Source of the DNA: Deltaproteobacteria bacterium
Lineage (GTDB): Bacteria; Myxococcota; Kuafuiibacteriia; Kuafuiibacteriales; Kuafuiibacteriaceae
Reading direction: 5' to 3'
Length of the DNA stretch: 64,000 nt
Assembly: GCA_020632995.1 (NCBI GenBank)
Contig: JACKEN010000019.1
Location: forward strand, 31,905-95,904
The translations under genes were made by a program, and so were the position numbers. Positions 35,142 through 43,446 of this stretch are shown piece by piece; the first letter of the stretch is position 1; the number at the start of each line of letters is the position of its first letter. Below the pieces are notes generated by a model. It worked only from the letters and a program-made list of their open reading frames with translations. It ran no database searches and was not told where the DNA came from.

Positions 35142-36428
35142 GTGTATCGAGGGCGGATCCATTCCATCCTGATCGTGGTCCTGGGCGGCGTCGTCGCGCC
35201 GTCCGCCCGCGCCGCCTTCGACGAGTTCGCCGACGGGTACTCCCCCAAGCACTTCGAGCTCGCCGCCCAGGACATGCACCTGACCCTGAAGGGCGAGGTG
35301 GAGCTGGAGCTCCACGATCTCCAGGGTCGGGGCGGCCCCGGCTACGACAGCGTCACCGACACCCGCACCCTGGGCACCCGCAGCCCCTTCGTCGAGATCG
35401 ACACCTTCTGGCTGGCCCCGCGGCTCACCTTCCAGAACGGGCTGGCCGTCTACTCGATCCTCGAGTTCACCCAGCGCGGGGCGGGGGTCACCGCGGTGTG
35501 GTTCGACGGGCGCGCGCGCCTGCCCCAGGTGCTCGAGCACCACCTCGAGGTCGGCTTCCACACCCCCTTCGTGAAGATCGACCGGCGCACCGAGCGCTAC
35601 CCGCTCATCGCCACCGCCTACTGGCGCGAGCCCGAGGTCCACGTGGTCTACGAGGGGCGCTGGCTCCTCGACGAGTCCCAGCCCGGCCCGGTGGCGCTCG
35701 AGCTCGGCCTCTCCGCCGCGTTCATGCGCCCCCTCGCCTTCGCCTCGGTGCAGGACGCGAGCTCCCACAAGGGCACCCTCAACATCGTGGGCTACGGCGC
35801 GGCCCGCCCGTTCTCGGGGAACGCGCCGGTGTGGGGGGCCAAGCTGCACGCCGAGGCCTACGGCGCCTACGCCACCGCCTTCGGGTACATCGGCAAGCTG
35901 GCCTCCGAGGGCGGCACCGACGACCTGAGGAACAACTTCGGCAACTACGCCGAGCTCCCCGGCGCCGACGCCGACGCGCTCGACCGGACCTTCCACTGGT
36001 TCGGGGGGCGGGTGGGCTACGACGGCCACGGCCTGCACGCGGTGGTCGAGGCGATCGCCTCGCAAGAGAGCCTGCTCAGGCGCTGGGGCGCGTACGCCCA
36101 GGCCTCCTACGAGGTGCACGTGTTCGAGGACACCTCGATGTTCCACACCGTGGAGCCGGTGCTCCGCTACGAGGTGTACCGGATCCTGGACTCCACCGTC
36201 GTCGGCACCGGCGGCCAGGCCCTGCGCAGCCCCGCCCCGAGCCAGGCGGTGACCTGGGACCACGACGTCTTCACCGCCGGCCTGGTGCTGGTGGTGTACC
36301 GGAGCATCGTCCGCGTGCGGGTCGAGTACGCGGTGCTCTGGGAGAAGAACGGGGTGCCCGCGCTGGGCCTCCCGGACGAGCCCATTCGCAACAACGAGCT
36401 GCTCGTGCAGCTGGAGGTGCGCTTCTGA
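35142..36428 (+). CDS. outer-membrane beta-barrel protein
   Basis: 428 residues from GTG 35142, with GGAGG 4-5 bases before it; an upstream GTG at 35103 lacks this. A signal peptide (ILIVVLGGVVAPSARAA) is followed by alternating aromatic beta-strand segments such as LTFQNGLAVYSILEFTQ, LEVGFHTPF, AKLHAEAYGAYATAFGY and VYRSIVRVRVEYAVLW. It ends in ELLVQLEVRF with a terminal Phe, the usual outer-membrane barrel C-terminus. It is probably a porin-like channel of 16-18 strands. The next gene, a propeller lipoprotein, starts 29 bases downstream and may be its partner. Confidence 0.8.
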   Translation: MYRGRIHSILIVVLGGVVAPSARAAFDEFADGYSPKHFELAAQDMHLTLKGEVELELHDLQGRGGPGYDSVTDTRTLGTRSPFVEIDTFWLAPRLTFQNGLAVYSILEFTQRGAGVTAVWFDGRARLPQVLEHHLEVGFHTPFVKIDRRTERYPLIATAYWREPEVHVVYEGRWLLDESQPGPVALELGLSAAFMRPLAFASVQDASSHKGTLNIVGYGAARPFSGNAPVWGAKLHAEAYGAYATAFGYIGKLASEGGTDDLRNNFGNYAELPGADADALDRTFHWFGGRVGYDGHGLHAVVEAIASQESLLRRWGAYAQASYEVHVFEDTSMFHTVEPVLRYEVYRILDSTVVGTGGQALRSPAPSQAVTWDHDVFTAGLVLVVYRSIVRVRVEYAVLWEKNGVPALGLPDEPIRNNELLVQLEVRF

Positions 36429-36457
36429 GCCCCGGAGGCCTGAGCGCGAGGAGACAT

Positions 36458-37738
36458 ATGATGAAGCAGATTCTGCTTGGCGCCCTGGTGCTCGCGGCGA
36501 TCGGTGGCTGCGGGAGCGACACCACCACCCCGAACAACAACAACACCGACACCCCTTATCGGCCCCACCACGCCCAGACCCTGCTCTTCGGCACCAACGA
36601 CAACGCGGAGGTGGTGAAGGTGATCCCGCACTCCAGCCGGGCGATCGTGGTCGCGTCGAAGGCGCGGAAGGTCACCTTGCTCGAGGTGACGACGGGGGGC
36701 CTGGACGAGCTGCGGAGCAAGACCCTCTTCCCCGAGGACACCACCGAGAGCGAGCTGACCCACGTCGCGATCTCCGACGACGGCACCTGGGCGGTGCTCA
36801 CCCGCACCAAGATCGAGAAGGACGCCGACGGCGCCACCACTGACTGCGCGGGGAGCCTGGTGTTCATCAACACGATGGACGACGCGGGCTTCGGCACCGT
36901 GCTGACCGAGGTGCCGGTGGGCCCGATGCCCGACGGGGCGGACGTGTCCCCCGACGGCAAGTGGGTGGTGAGCGCGAACGAGCGCGACGTGGTGTGGGGC
37001 AAGTGCGAGGGCGTGGAGGGCCTCGAGGGCCCCTCCGTCTCCTTCGTGGACGTCTCCGACGGTCCCGCCGCCGCGATCGAGGTGAAGCGGGTGATGATGG
37101 CCGAGAACCTGGATCGAGAGCCCGAGCAGGTGGTGTTCAGCGAGGACTCCGACATGGTGGTGGTCACGCTGCAGGACTCCCACGAGGTGCTCTTCCTCGA
37201 CCGCCTCGCGGCGCTCGTGGCCGCGGACCCCACCGAGGCGATCGGCAAGGTGGTGGCCCTGCCCAAGAACCTCATCGACCAGGACGCGTGGCCGGACGGG
37301 GTGGCGGGCGTCGAGGACGGCACCGGCCGGGAGATCTTCATCGTGGCCGGTGAGGCCAACGACACCCTGACCATCCTGGACGACGAGGGCACGGTGCTCC
37401 ACACCATCTTCGTCACCGACGCCGACGTCCCGGCCGACTTCCCTCGGGACGGCTCCTGGGGCCCGCTGTTCCGGCCGGACTCGGTCACCGCGTACCACCG
37501 CGGCGGCAGGAGCTACGTGGCGGCGAGCCTGAAGGCATCGGGCGCGGTGGGGATCTGGGACGTCACCGATCCCACCGCCCCGGTGAAGGTGGTGGTGGAG
37601 AAGGTCGGCAAGAACGACACCGCCACCCGGGACGAGGAGAGCACCCTGGGCACCGAGGGCATCTCGGCCAGCCACGAGCTGGGCTTCATCCTGACCGCCA
37701 ACGAAGGCGAGTCCTCGGTGAGCCTGCTCCTGCCCTGA
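36458..37738 (+). CDS. beta-propeller lipoprotein partner of the barrel gene
   Basis: 426 residues from ATG 36458 (MMK), with GAGGAG upstream. The signal peptide ends in IGGCG (lipobox). An Asn/Thr-rich spacer (TTTPNNNNTD) follows. The rest looks like a six- or seven-bladed propeller (HVAISDDGTWAVLTRT, ADVSPDGKWVVSANE, VVFSEDSDMVVVTLQDSH and IFIVAGEANDTLTILDDEG). No catalytic motif was recognised. It is transcribed with the barrel protein gene 29 bases upstream, so it may sit on that protein at the outer-membrane surface. Confidence 0.78.
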   Translation: MMKQILLGALVLAAIGGCGSDTTTPNNNNTDTPYRPHHAQTLLFGTNDNAEVVKVIPHSSRAIVVASKARKVTLLEVTTGGLDELRSKTLFPEDTTESELTHVAISDDGTWAVLTRTKIEKDADGATTDCAGSLVFINTMDDAGFGTVLTEVPVGPMPDGADVSPDGKWVVSANERDVVWGKCEGVEGLEGPSVSFVDVSDGPAAAIEVKRVMMAENLDREPEQVVFSEDSDMVVVTLQDSHEVLFLDRLAALVAADPTEAIGKVVALPKNLIDQDAWPDGVAGVEDGTGREIFIVAGEANDTLTILDDEGTVLHTIFVTDADVPADFPRDGSWGPLFRPDSVTAYHRGGRSYVAASLKASGAVGIWDVTDPTAPVKVVVEKVGKNDTATRDEESTLGTEGISASHELGFILTANEGESSVSLLLP

Positions 37739-37836
37739 CCGCCTCACCCGTTTCACAAATCTGAGGGTCCTCGGGTCCCCACCCCCCGTTCCCTCAGGCC
37801 TGCGCGCTGGCCCGCGAAGTGCTTCGATGTGAGGGC

Positions 37837-39114
37837 ATGAAGACCCGCGCCCTCCTCTCCCTCGCCTGCGCCGCCGCCCTCCCCCTGGCCGCCTGCGGCG
37901 ACGACGCCATCCCGGATCCGCCCGGCCGCATGGTGCGCTCCAGCCTGGAGCGCGAGCAGAACCCCAGCGTCCCACCTGCCGACGCGGCGGATCTGGTGGC
38001 CGGCAACACCGCCTTCGCGGTCGACATGTTCCACCAGCTCCGGGCGGCGGACGAGAACCTCTTCTTCTCGCCCCACAGCATCTCGATCGCGCTCGCCATG
38101 ACCTACGCCGGCGCCCGCACCGAGACCGAGCTGCAGATGGCGGACGCCCTCGACTTCCGGCTCCCGCAAGCTCGCCTGCACCCCGCCTTCGACCAGCTCG
38201 ACCTCGCCCTCGGCAGCCGCGGGCAGGGGGCGAGCGGCAAGGACGGCCAGCCCTTCCGGCTCCGCATCGCCAACGCGCTCTTCGGCCAGGAGGGCTACGC
38301 GTTCCTGCCGGACTACCTCGACACCCTCGCCCTGAACTACGGCGCCGGGCTGTCGCTCTTCGACTTCACCACCGAGGCCGAGTCCGCGCGTCAGGCCATC
38401 AACGGCTGGGTCGAGGACGCCACCGAGGGCCGCATCCCTGAGCTGCTGGCCGAGGGCGTCATCACCCCGCAGACCGTGCTCGTCTTGACCAACGCGGTGT
38501 ACTTCAACGCGTCGTGGGCCAACCCGTTCGAGCCGAGCGCCACCCAGGCCGGCACCTTCCACGCCCCCGCCGGCGACATCAGCGCGCAGATGATGCGGGG
38601 GACCGAGGAGATGCTGTACGGCGCGGGCGCGGGCTACCAGGCGGTGGGCATCCCGTACGACGGCGACGAGCTCGACATGGTGGTGGTCCTGCCCGACCAG
38701 GGCGGCTTCGACGACTTCGCGGTCGACCTCGACGGCGCGGGGCTGCAGGCGATCTTCGCCGGGCTCCAGGGCGCGTCGGTGAACCTGACCCTGCCCAGGT
38801 TCGAGCTCCGCTCGAAGGCCGAGCTCGTGCCGGCCTTCAAGGCCCTCGGCATGGTCGACGCGTTCGGCGACGCCGACTTCTCGGGCATGGACGGTACCCG
38901 GAGCCTCTTCATCCAAGAGATCGTGCACGAGGCCTTCGTGGCGGTGGACGAGGCCGGCACCGAGGCGGCCGCCGCGACCGCGGTGGTGGTGGGCCGGACC
39001 AGCGCGCCGGCCGAGCAGGCCACGGTGGTGGTGGACCGCCCCTTCCTCGTGTTCATCCGCGACCGGGCCACCGGCGCGGTGGTGTTCGCCGGTCAGATCG
39101 TCAACCCGTCCTGA
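37837..39114 (+). CDS. serpin (serine protease inhibitor) lipoprotein
   Basis: 425 residues. A signal peptide ends in the lipobox LAAC, so it should be lipid-anchored outside the cytoplasm. The body is a complete serpin fold: NLFFSPHSISIALAMTYAGA, then VLTNAVYFNASW, then a reactive-centre hinge EAGTEAAAATAVVV (from Glu372), followed by RPFLVFIRD. The reactive loop reads GRTSAP, so Arg387 or Thr388 is at P1. The small, Ala-rich hinge suggests an inhibitory serpin. Bacterial serpins are uncommon. A lipoprotein serpin in a genome with surface proteases could protect the cell from its own or foreign proteases. No neighbour gene obviously belongs with it. Confidence 0.93.
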   Translation: MKTRALLSLACAAALPLAACGDDAIPDPPGRMVRSSLEREQNPSVPPADAADLVAGNTAFAVDMFHQLRAADENLFFSPHSISIALAMTYAGARTETELQMADALDFRLPQARLHPAFDQLDLALGSRGQGASGKDGQPFRLRIANALFGQEGYAFLPDYLDTLALNYGAGLSLFDFTTEAESARQAINGWVEDATEGRIPELLAEGVITPQTVLVLTNAVYFNASWANPFEPSATQAGTFHAPAGDISAQMMRGTEEMLYGAGAGYQAVGIPYDGDELDMVVVLPDQGGFDDFAVDLDGAGLQAIFAGLQGASVNLTLPRFELRSKAELVPAFKALGMVDAFGDADFSGMDGTRSLFIQEIVHEAFVAVDEAGTEAAAATAVVVGRTSAPAEQATVVVDRPFLVFIRDRATGAVVFAGQIVNPS

Positions 39115-39130
39115 CGTCTAGGGCCGAGCC

Positions 39131-39172
39131 CAAAAAAGAAGAGCGGGCTCCAGCATGCGCTGGAGCCCGCTC
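39131..39172 (-). terminator. rho-independent terminator of HU gene, possibly bidirectional
   Basis: A perfect 14-bp stem (GAGCGGGCTCCAGC, loop ATGC) lies between the convergent serpin and HU genes. On the minus strand it is followed by TTCTTTTTTG, a standard T-tract. The plus strand has no T-tract, so it mainly serves the HU gene. Confidence 0.85.
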
Positions 39173-39203
39173 GACGAGCCATCCTAACGGAGCGGTGAAC
39201 CGA

Positions 39204-39476
39204 CTACAGACGGTCCTTCAGGGCCTTCGCGGGCTTGAAGCCCACGGTCTTCGAGGCCTTGATCTTGATCGTCTCGCCGGTCTGGGGGTTGCGGCCGGTG
39301 CGCGCCTTGCGCTTGCGCACCTCGAAGGAGCCGAAGCCCGCGTACGAGAACTTGCCGTTCTTCTTGATGGCGCCGCCCACGGTCTCGAACACGGCCTCCA
39401 CCACCTCAGAGACCTGCTTCTTGGTCAGGTCGGGGCTCTGCTTCGCGATGGCGTCCAGCAACTCAGCCTTGGTCAT
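39204..39476 (-). CDS. HU-family DNA-binding protein
   Basis: 90 residues from ATG 39476, with GAGGAGG 6-12 bases upstream. It begins MTKAELLDAIA and contains the beta-arm with GRNPQTGETIKIKA (about 60-73), the minor-groove-binding signature of HU/IHF. Lys/Arg-rich strands (KRKARTGRN) are normal. HU bends DNA and compacts the nucleoid as a dimer. The gene stands alone with its own promoter candidate and terminator. An in-frame extension upstream to 39524 lacks HU sequence. Confidence 0.95.
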   Translation of the reverse strand: MTKAELLDAIAKQSPDLTKKQVSEVVEAVFETVGGAIKKNGKFSYAGFGSFEVRKRKARTGRNPQTGETIKIKASKTVGFKPAKALKDRL

Positions 39477-39532
39477 GTCTGTCTCCTCCTCGTGCGCGCG
39501 CGTTTGGAGGGCGCTGTCGCGCAACGGGGAAA

Positions 39533-39561
39533 GGCTTAAGCCCGGCCCCCGGCACTGTCAA
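39533..39561 (-). promoter_or_regulatory. candidate sigma70-type promoter of HU gene
   Basis: TTGACA on the minus strand at 39556-39561, a 17-base spacer, then TAAGCC at 39533-39538 as a weak -10. The -35 is a perfect match. The -10 matches poorly, so this is only a candidate. Confidence 0.4.
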
Positions 39562-39699
39562 GCGAGACCCCAACATCTCGGGGGCCCCCAAAGACCGCAC
39601 CCCAACCGGTGGGGCTCCGTCGGAAACCGCGTCAGGACGGGCTCTGCGCGGGTCAAGGTCTCGGAAATCCTTGATGTTCCGGCCTCTGAGGCACCCTCG

Positions 39700-39713
39700 G
39701 CAAGCCAGCTTGC
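39700..39713. repeat. GCAA-N6-TTGC palindrome, copy 11
   Basis: Exact copy with centre GCCAGC, in the gene-free region upstream of HU. The same centre recurs in the one-mismatch copies at 5096-5109 and 39935-39948 (GAAA-GCCAGC-TTGC). Confidence 0.75.
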
Positions 39714-40059
39714 CGGCTCCGGACCCCGCCGTCCGCGCCAGGAAAAAAATGCATCGGCGCGAGCCAGCGAGGCGGCAAAACCGCGCCGCTGTGGGCTCTG
39801 GGGCACCCCACCACCCGCTCGCCCGACGCCCGCCGAGGGCCCGGCGCGGCGCCCGGGATCGCCCAGGGCCCGGCGCCAGGCCTCCGCGCTCACGATCCGC
39901 GCCGGCCCGACGCGCCCGCGCACGCACAAGATTCGAAAGCCAGCTTGCGAAGAGCAAAACCAATGATGTCGCGATCTTGTCGCTCGAAGCGGCCACCGCG
40001 CAGGGGCGGCGCGCGCCGCCCCGACGGCGGCCCCACGGCGCGCGGGGGGATCGATCCGG

Positions 40060-41739
40060 CTACTCGATGCGCAGGCGCTGCCCCACCTGGAGCACCGCGC
40101 CCGCCGCGAGACGGTTCGCGCGCCGCAGCCCCTCCACCGTCACCCCGTAGCGCTCGGCGATGGACCACAGCGACTCACCGGGCCGCACGGTGTGCGAGAC
40201 CCCGCGGCGCGGCGGGCGGCGCGACGCGGACGGCGACCCGCTGGACGCGCTGGACGCGGCGCGGCCGCGCCCCGCGTAGATCTTGATCGCCTGCCCCACC
40301 TGCAGCCGGTTGGAGCGCCAAAGCCCGTTCCAGAGGCGGAGCTTCTTGAGGCTCACCCGGTACCGCTGGGCGATGCGCCACAGGGAGTCGCCGGGGCGCA
40401 CGCGGTGGACCAACACCTGCTGCCCGTCCGGGCTGTGCACCCCGCCGCGGAAGCGGTGCGGGTCGGGGGCCTCGATCGGCACCTCGTGCGCGATCAGGTA
40501 GGGCACCGGCACCACCAGCTCGCCCGCCTCGAGCGGGCCGTCCACCGGCACGCCGTTGAAGCGCGCGATCTCCGCCGCCGAGGTGCGGTAACGCGCGGCG
40601 ATGGTCTCGAGGGTGTCCCTGGTGCCGACCTCCGCGTAGCGATAGGTCATGCGACGCGCAGGGTTGATGCGCGCGAGGCCCTCCGTGCAAGCGGTCGCGG
40701 TGCCCTCCGGCACCCGCACCCCGTACGTGCGCCCGGGCGGCGTGACGCGGCAGCGCAGCTCCGGGTTGAGGCGGTCGAGGCGCTCCACGTCGTCGAGGCC
40801 GCAGGCCTCGGCGAGGCTGTCGAGGTCCACCGCCACCGTCACCGTGAGCACCTCCCAGGTGAGCGGCGGCAGGTAGGCCACGGCCTCGAAGCCGTGGCGC
40901 TCGGGCTGCTTCGAGATGCGCGCGGCGGCGAGGAGCTTCGGCACGTAGTTCTTGGTCTCGCGGCGCAGGCGCCAGCCCTCGGCGATGCGCCAGAAGTCGG
41001 CCACCCCGGTCTTTCGGATCGCCGACTTCACCCGCCCGGGGCCCGCGTTGTAGGCGGCCATGGCGAGGTGCCAGTCCCCGAAGATGCCGTAGAGATCCGA
41101 GAGGTAGCGCGCCGCGGCGTGCGTGGCCTTCTCGAAGTCCCGCCGCTCGTCCACCCAGAAGCCCACCTCGAGCCCGTAGCGCCGCGCGGTGAAGGGCATG
41201 AACTGCCACGGCCCCGCGGCGTGGGCCCACGAGTAGGCGCGCGGCGAGAAGCCGCTCTCGATCATCGACAGGAAGACCAGATCCTTCGGCACCCCATACT
41301 GCTCGAGGATCGGCCAGAACACCGGCACGTAGCGGGTGGAGCGCCCGAGCCACCGCTCGAAGGACGCGCGGCCCCGCCCGGTGAGGAAGTCCACCCAGCG
41401 ATCCACCCGAGGGTCGTCGGGCATCGGCAGGTCGAAGGTGACGGTGCCGGTGACGGCCAGGATCGGCGGCACCACGTGCTCCCCTGCCACCAGGGGTTCG
41501 TCCGGCTCGTCCACCAGGGCGAGGCCGTCGCCCTCGCCGGTGGTCGAGGTGCCGACCTCGACCTGGGGCCACTGCCCCTCGAGGTCGTCCGCCGCGGCCA
41601 CCTCGGGCGGGGTGAAGAAGACCTGATCGGGGGGCTCGGGCGACGCCACCACTACGGGCGGCGCGGGGTGCCCCCAGCGCACGCCAGCGCAGCCGCTCAG
41701 CGCGACGAGGGCGATGACCGCGATGGGCCTAGCCGCCAC
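40060..41739 (-). CDS. MltD-like lytic transglycosylase with LysM domains, lipoprotein
   Basis: 559 residues from GTG 41739, which overlaps the upstream gene's stop by 11 bases. A signal peptide ends in the lipobox ALSGC (Cys17). The SLT/MltD catalytic domain (about 140-290) has the catalytic Glu161 in SMIESGFSPRAYS and downstream AAGPWQFMPFTA and MAAYNAGPGRV. Three LysM peptidoglycan-binding modules follow: about 395-445 (TRDTLETIAARY), 465-510 (RVRPGDSLWRIAQRYRV) and 515-559 (TVRPGESLWSIAERYGV). It cleaves the glycan chain of peptidoglycan, giving 1,6-anhydro ends, from the outer membrane facing the periplasm. Confidence 0.93.
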   Translation of the reverse strand: MAARPIAVIALVALSGCAGVRWGHPAPPVVVASPEPPDQVFFTPPEVAAADDLEGQWPQVEVGTSTTGEGDGLALVDEPDEPLVAGEHVVPPILAVTGTVTFDLPMPDDPRVDRWVDFLTGRGRASFERWLGRSTRYVPVFWPILEQYGVPKDLVFLSMIESGFSPRAYSWAHAAGPWQFMPFTARRYGLEVGFWVDERRDFEKATHAAARYLSDLYGIFGDWHLAMAAYNAGPGRVKSAIRKTGVADFWRIAEGWRLRRETKNYVPKLLAAARISKQPERHGFEAVAYLPPLTWEVLTVTVAVDLDSLAEACGLDDVERLDRLNPELRCRVTPPGRTYGVRVPEGTATACTEGLARINPARRMTYRYAEVGTRDTLETIAARYRTSAAEIARFNGVPVDGPLEAGELVVPVPYLIAHEVPIEAPDPHRFRGGVHSPDGQQVLVHRVRPGDSLWRIAQRYRVSLKKLRLWNGLWRSNRLQVGQAIKIYAGRGRAASSASSGSPSASRRPPRRGVSHTVRPGESLWSIAERYGVTVEGLRRANRLAAGAVLQVGQRLRIE

Positions 41740-43348
41740 TGAGCTCGTGCCCCGGTCCGGTGATCTTCTTGAGGTACGTCTCGTACTCGAAGCCGTCGCT
41801 GTGCTCCGGCACGTGGCAATACGACTTGCACGTCTCGGCCGTCGTGGTGAGCTGGATGCTGGTGCTGTCCTCGTCCTCCACGTGGATCGAGCCCGGGCCG
41901 TGGCAGTTCTCGCAGCCCACGTCCTCGAAGCCGCCCACGTCCTGGAGGCGGCAGACCCCGCCGGGCCGCTCGTAGCCCACCATGTGGCACCCGACGCACG
42001 TGAGGTCGTAGTGCTTGCCGTCCTTCTGGAGGGTGGCCCAGGCCTTGGCATGCTTGGTCTCCTTCCAGAACGCGTAGGCCTCCTCGTGGCACTCCACACA
42101 CTTCGCGGTGCCGACGAAGCGCGGGGTGTCCTTGTCCTTCGTGGCACACTTCGCGACGTCGCCGCGGCTGAGGTTCATCTTCTGCAGCTCCTGGTAGTAG
42201 CCCACCAGCAGCTCCTTCATCGGCTCCGAGCCCGGGACGTCGACCGTGAGGGGGATGAGATCCACCCGCACGTGGGGCTTGGCGAGCGGGGCCTCCGCCA
42301 CCTCGGGGGTAGACGCGGTGAGCCGCGCGATCTGCGCCCGCAGCGCCTTCACCGCGTCGGCCTTGGCCGGATCCTGCTCCATCGCCGCGATCTGCACCTT
42401 CAGCGCATCAGCCCTCTTGGCCGCCATCGTGCGGCGCTGCCGGGCCTGCGCGCCGGCGTCGTCCATCACCAGCGGCCGGGGTGGTGCCTCGGCCCCGAAG
42501 GCGAAGCGGATGCGCCCGAGCCGCTGGCCCTGGCTCCCCGCCTCCACGATCAGCACGCCGTCCTGCATGCGCGGCGCGGCGGGCTCGCGCTCGATCGGGG
42601 TGCCGGGGGCGCGCACGATGATGTCCACCCCGGGCACGAGGCGCGCGAGCTCCGACGCGCCCGCCTCGCCCACGTGGGCGAGCACCACCACGACCTCGGC
42701 CCCCGCCTCGCGGAGCACCTTCACCTCGGAGCTCAGGGAGGGCACGTACTCGATCACCGTGACCTCCTTGCTCGCCGCCGCCACCTGCTCCGGCGTGGCC
42801 ACCCCGGTGATGCCGATCTTGATCCCGCCCAGCGTCCGCACGAAGGAGCGCGCGATCTCGGGGCCGCCGGTCATCGGCCGCACGTTGGCCGACACCAGGG
42901 GCACCGCGCCCTCCTGCTGAAGCATGCGCAGGTGCAAGGCGCCCTCCGCCAGATCCGCCTCCGCCACGTTGATCGCCAGCGCGCCCATCTGCCGGAACGC
43001 CCGGGCGAGCACGTGGGACTTCAGCACGTGCTGGGGCCGCGTCACGTCGGTGAGCCCCACCACCGGGAAGAAGAGGTTGCCCGCGTCCACCAGGCCGTGG
43101 GGCACCTCGCTCTTCTCCACCACCTGCGCCATGCGCTGGATACCCCCGAGGGGCTCGGTGGTGCAGCCGCACGGCTCGACGTAGCCGTCGACCTCGGTGG
43201 TGAAGAACAGCTCCGCCACCCGCTCGGGCTGCCAGCCCACCGGCCGCGGCGTGGCGGCGGCCTGGGGCGCGGCGCGGTCGCCGTTCTTGCACGCCGAGGG
43301 CGCGGCGAGCGCGGCGCTGGTCAGGATGATCAGGGATACTCGGCTCAT
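41729..43348 (-). CDS. metallophosphatase (5'-nucleotidase-like) fused to multihaem cytochrome domain
   Basis: 539 residues from ATG 43348 with a signal peptide (ILTSAALAAPSAC). The N-terminal part (about 40-310) resembles a UshA/SoxB-type metallophosphatase fold (YVEPCGCTTEPLGGIQRMAQ, LVDAGNLFF, VVVVLAHVGEAGA), but several metal-ligand motifs of active 5'-nucleotidases are not seen. The C-terminal part has haem sites CVECH, CVGCH and CENCH, plus an atypical CKSYCH (C-x3-C-H), like cytochrome c554-type proteins. It is likely a periplasmic electron-transfer or reductase protein acting on a sulfur or nitrogen compound. It shares the operon with the LysM transglycosylase gene, overlapping by 11 bases. 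Haem count and role are inferred from motifs. Confidence 0.8.
   Translation of the reverse strand: MSRVSLIILTSAALAAPSACKNGDRAAPQAAATPRPVGWQPERVAELFFTTEVDGYVEPCGCTTEPLGGIQRMAQVVEKSEVPHGLVDAGNLFFPVVGLTDVTRPQHVLKSHVLARAFRQMGALAINVAEADLAEGALHLRMLQQEGAVPLVSANVRPMTGGPEIARSFVRTLGGIKIGITGVATPEQVAAASKEVTVIEYVPSLSSEVKVLREAGAEVVVVLAHVGEAGASELARLVPGVDIIVRAPGTPIEREPAAPRMQDGVLIVEAGSQGQRLGRIRFAFGAEAPPRPLVMDDAGAQARQRRTMAAKRADALKVQIAAMEQDPAKADAVKALRAQIARLTASTPEVAEAPLAKPHVRVDLIPLTVDVPGSEPMKELLVGYYQELQKMNLSRGDVAKCATKDKDTPRFVGTAKCVECHEEAYAFWKETKHAKAWATLQKDGKHYDLTCVGCHMVGYERPGGVCRLQDVGGFEDVGCENCHGPGSIHVEDEDSTSIQLTTTAETCKSYCHVPEHSDGFEYETYLKKITGPGHELSGG
41816..41829. repeat. GCAA-N6-TTGC palindrome, copy 12
   Basis: Exact copy with centre TACGAC, in the haem-motif region of the multihaem protein gene; it overlaps the CKSYCH codons. 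Confidence 0.75.
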
Positions 43349-43446
43349 GGGCTCGGGCCTTGGAGGCGGGCGCATGTTCCCGCGCCCCTCTTCAAACCGT
43401 CAAACCCCTTGTCAGAATCCCCCAAACCCGTCATCCGGGGTTCGCC

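Larger units (their letters stand above)
39477..40059. other. 583-base gene-free region upstream of HU gene
   Basis: No convincing gene lies here; the open frames are of low complexity and lack a start context. It holds the HU ribosome site, a promoter candidate near 39533-39561, one exact GCAA-N6-TTGC palindrome (39700) and one single-mismatch copy (39935-39948). Nothing else was recognised. Confidence 0.6.

Noticed and set aside
39463..39996. 177-codon minus-strand frame upstream of HU
   Set aside because: Arg/Gly/Ala-rich, no start context, and it contains the likely HU promoter.
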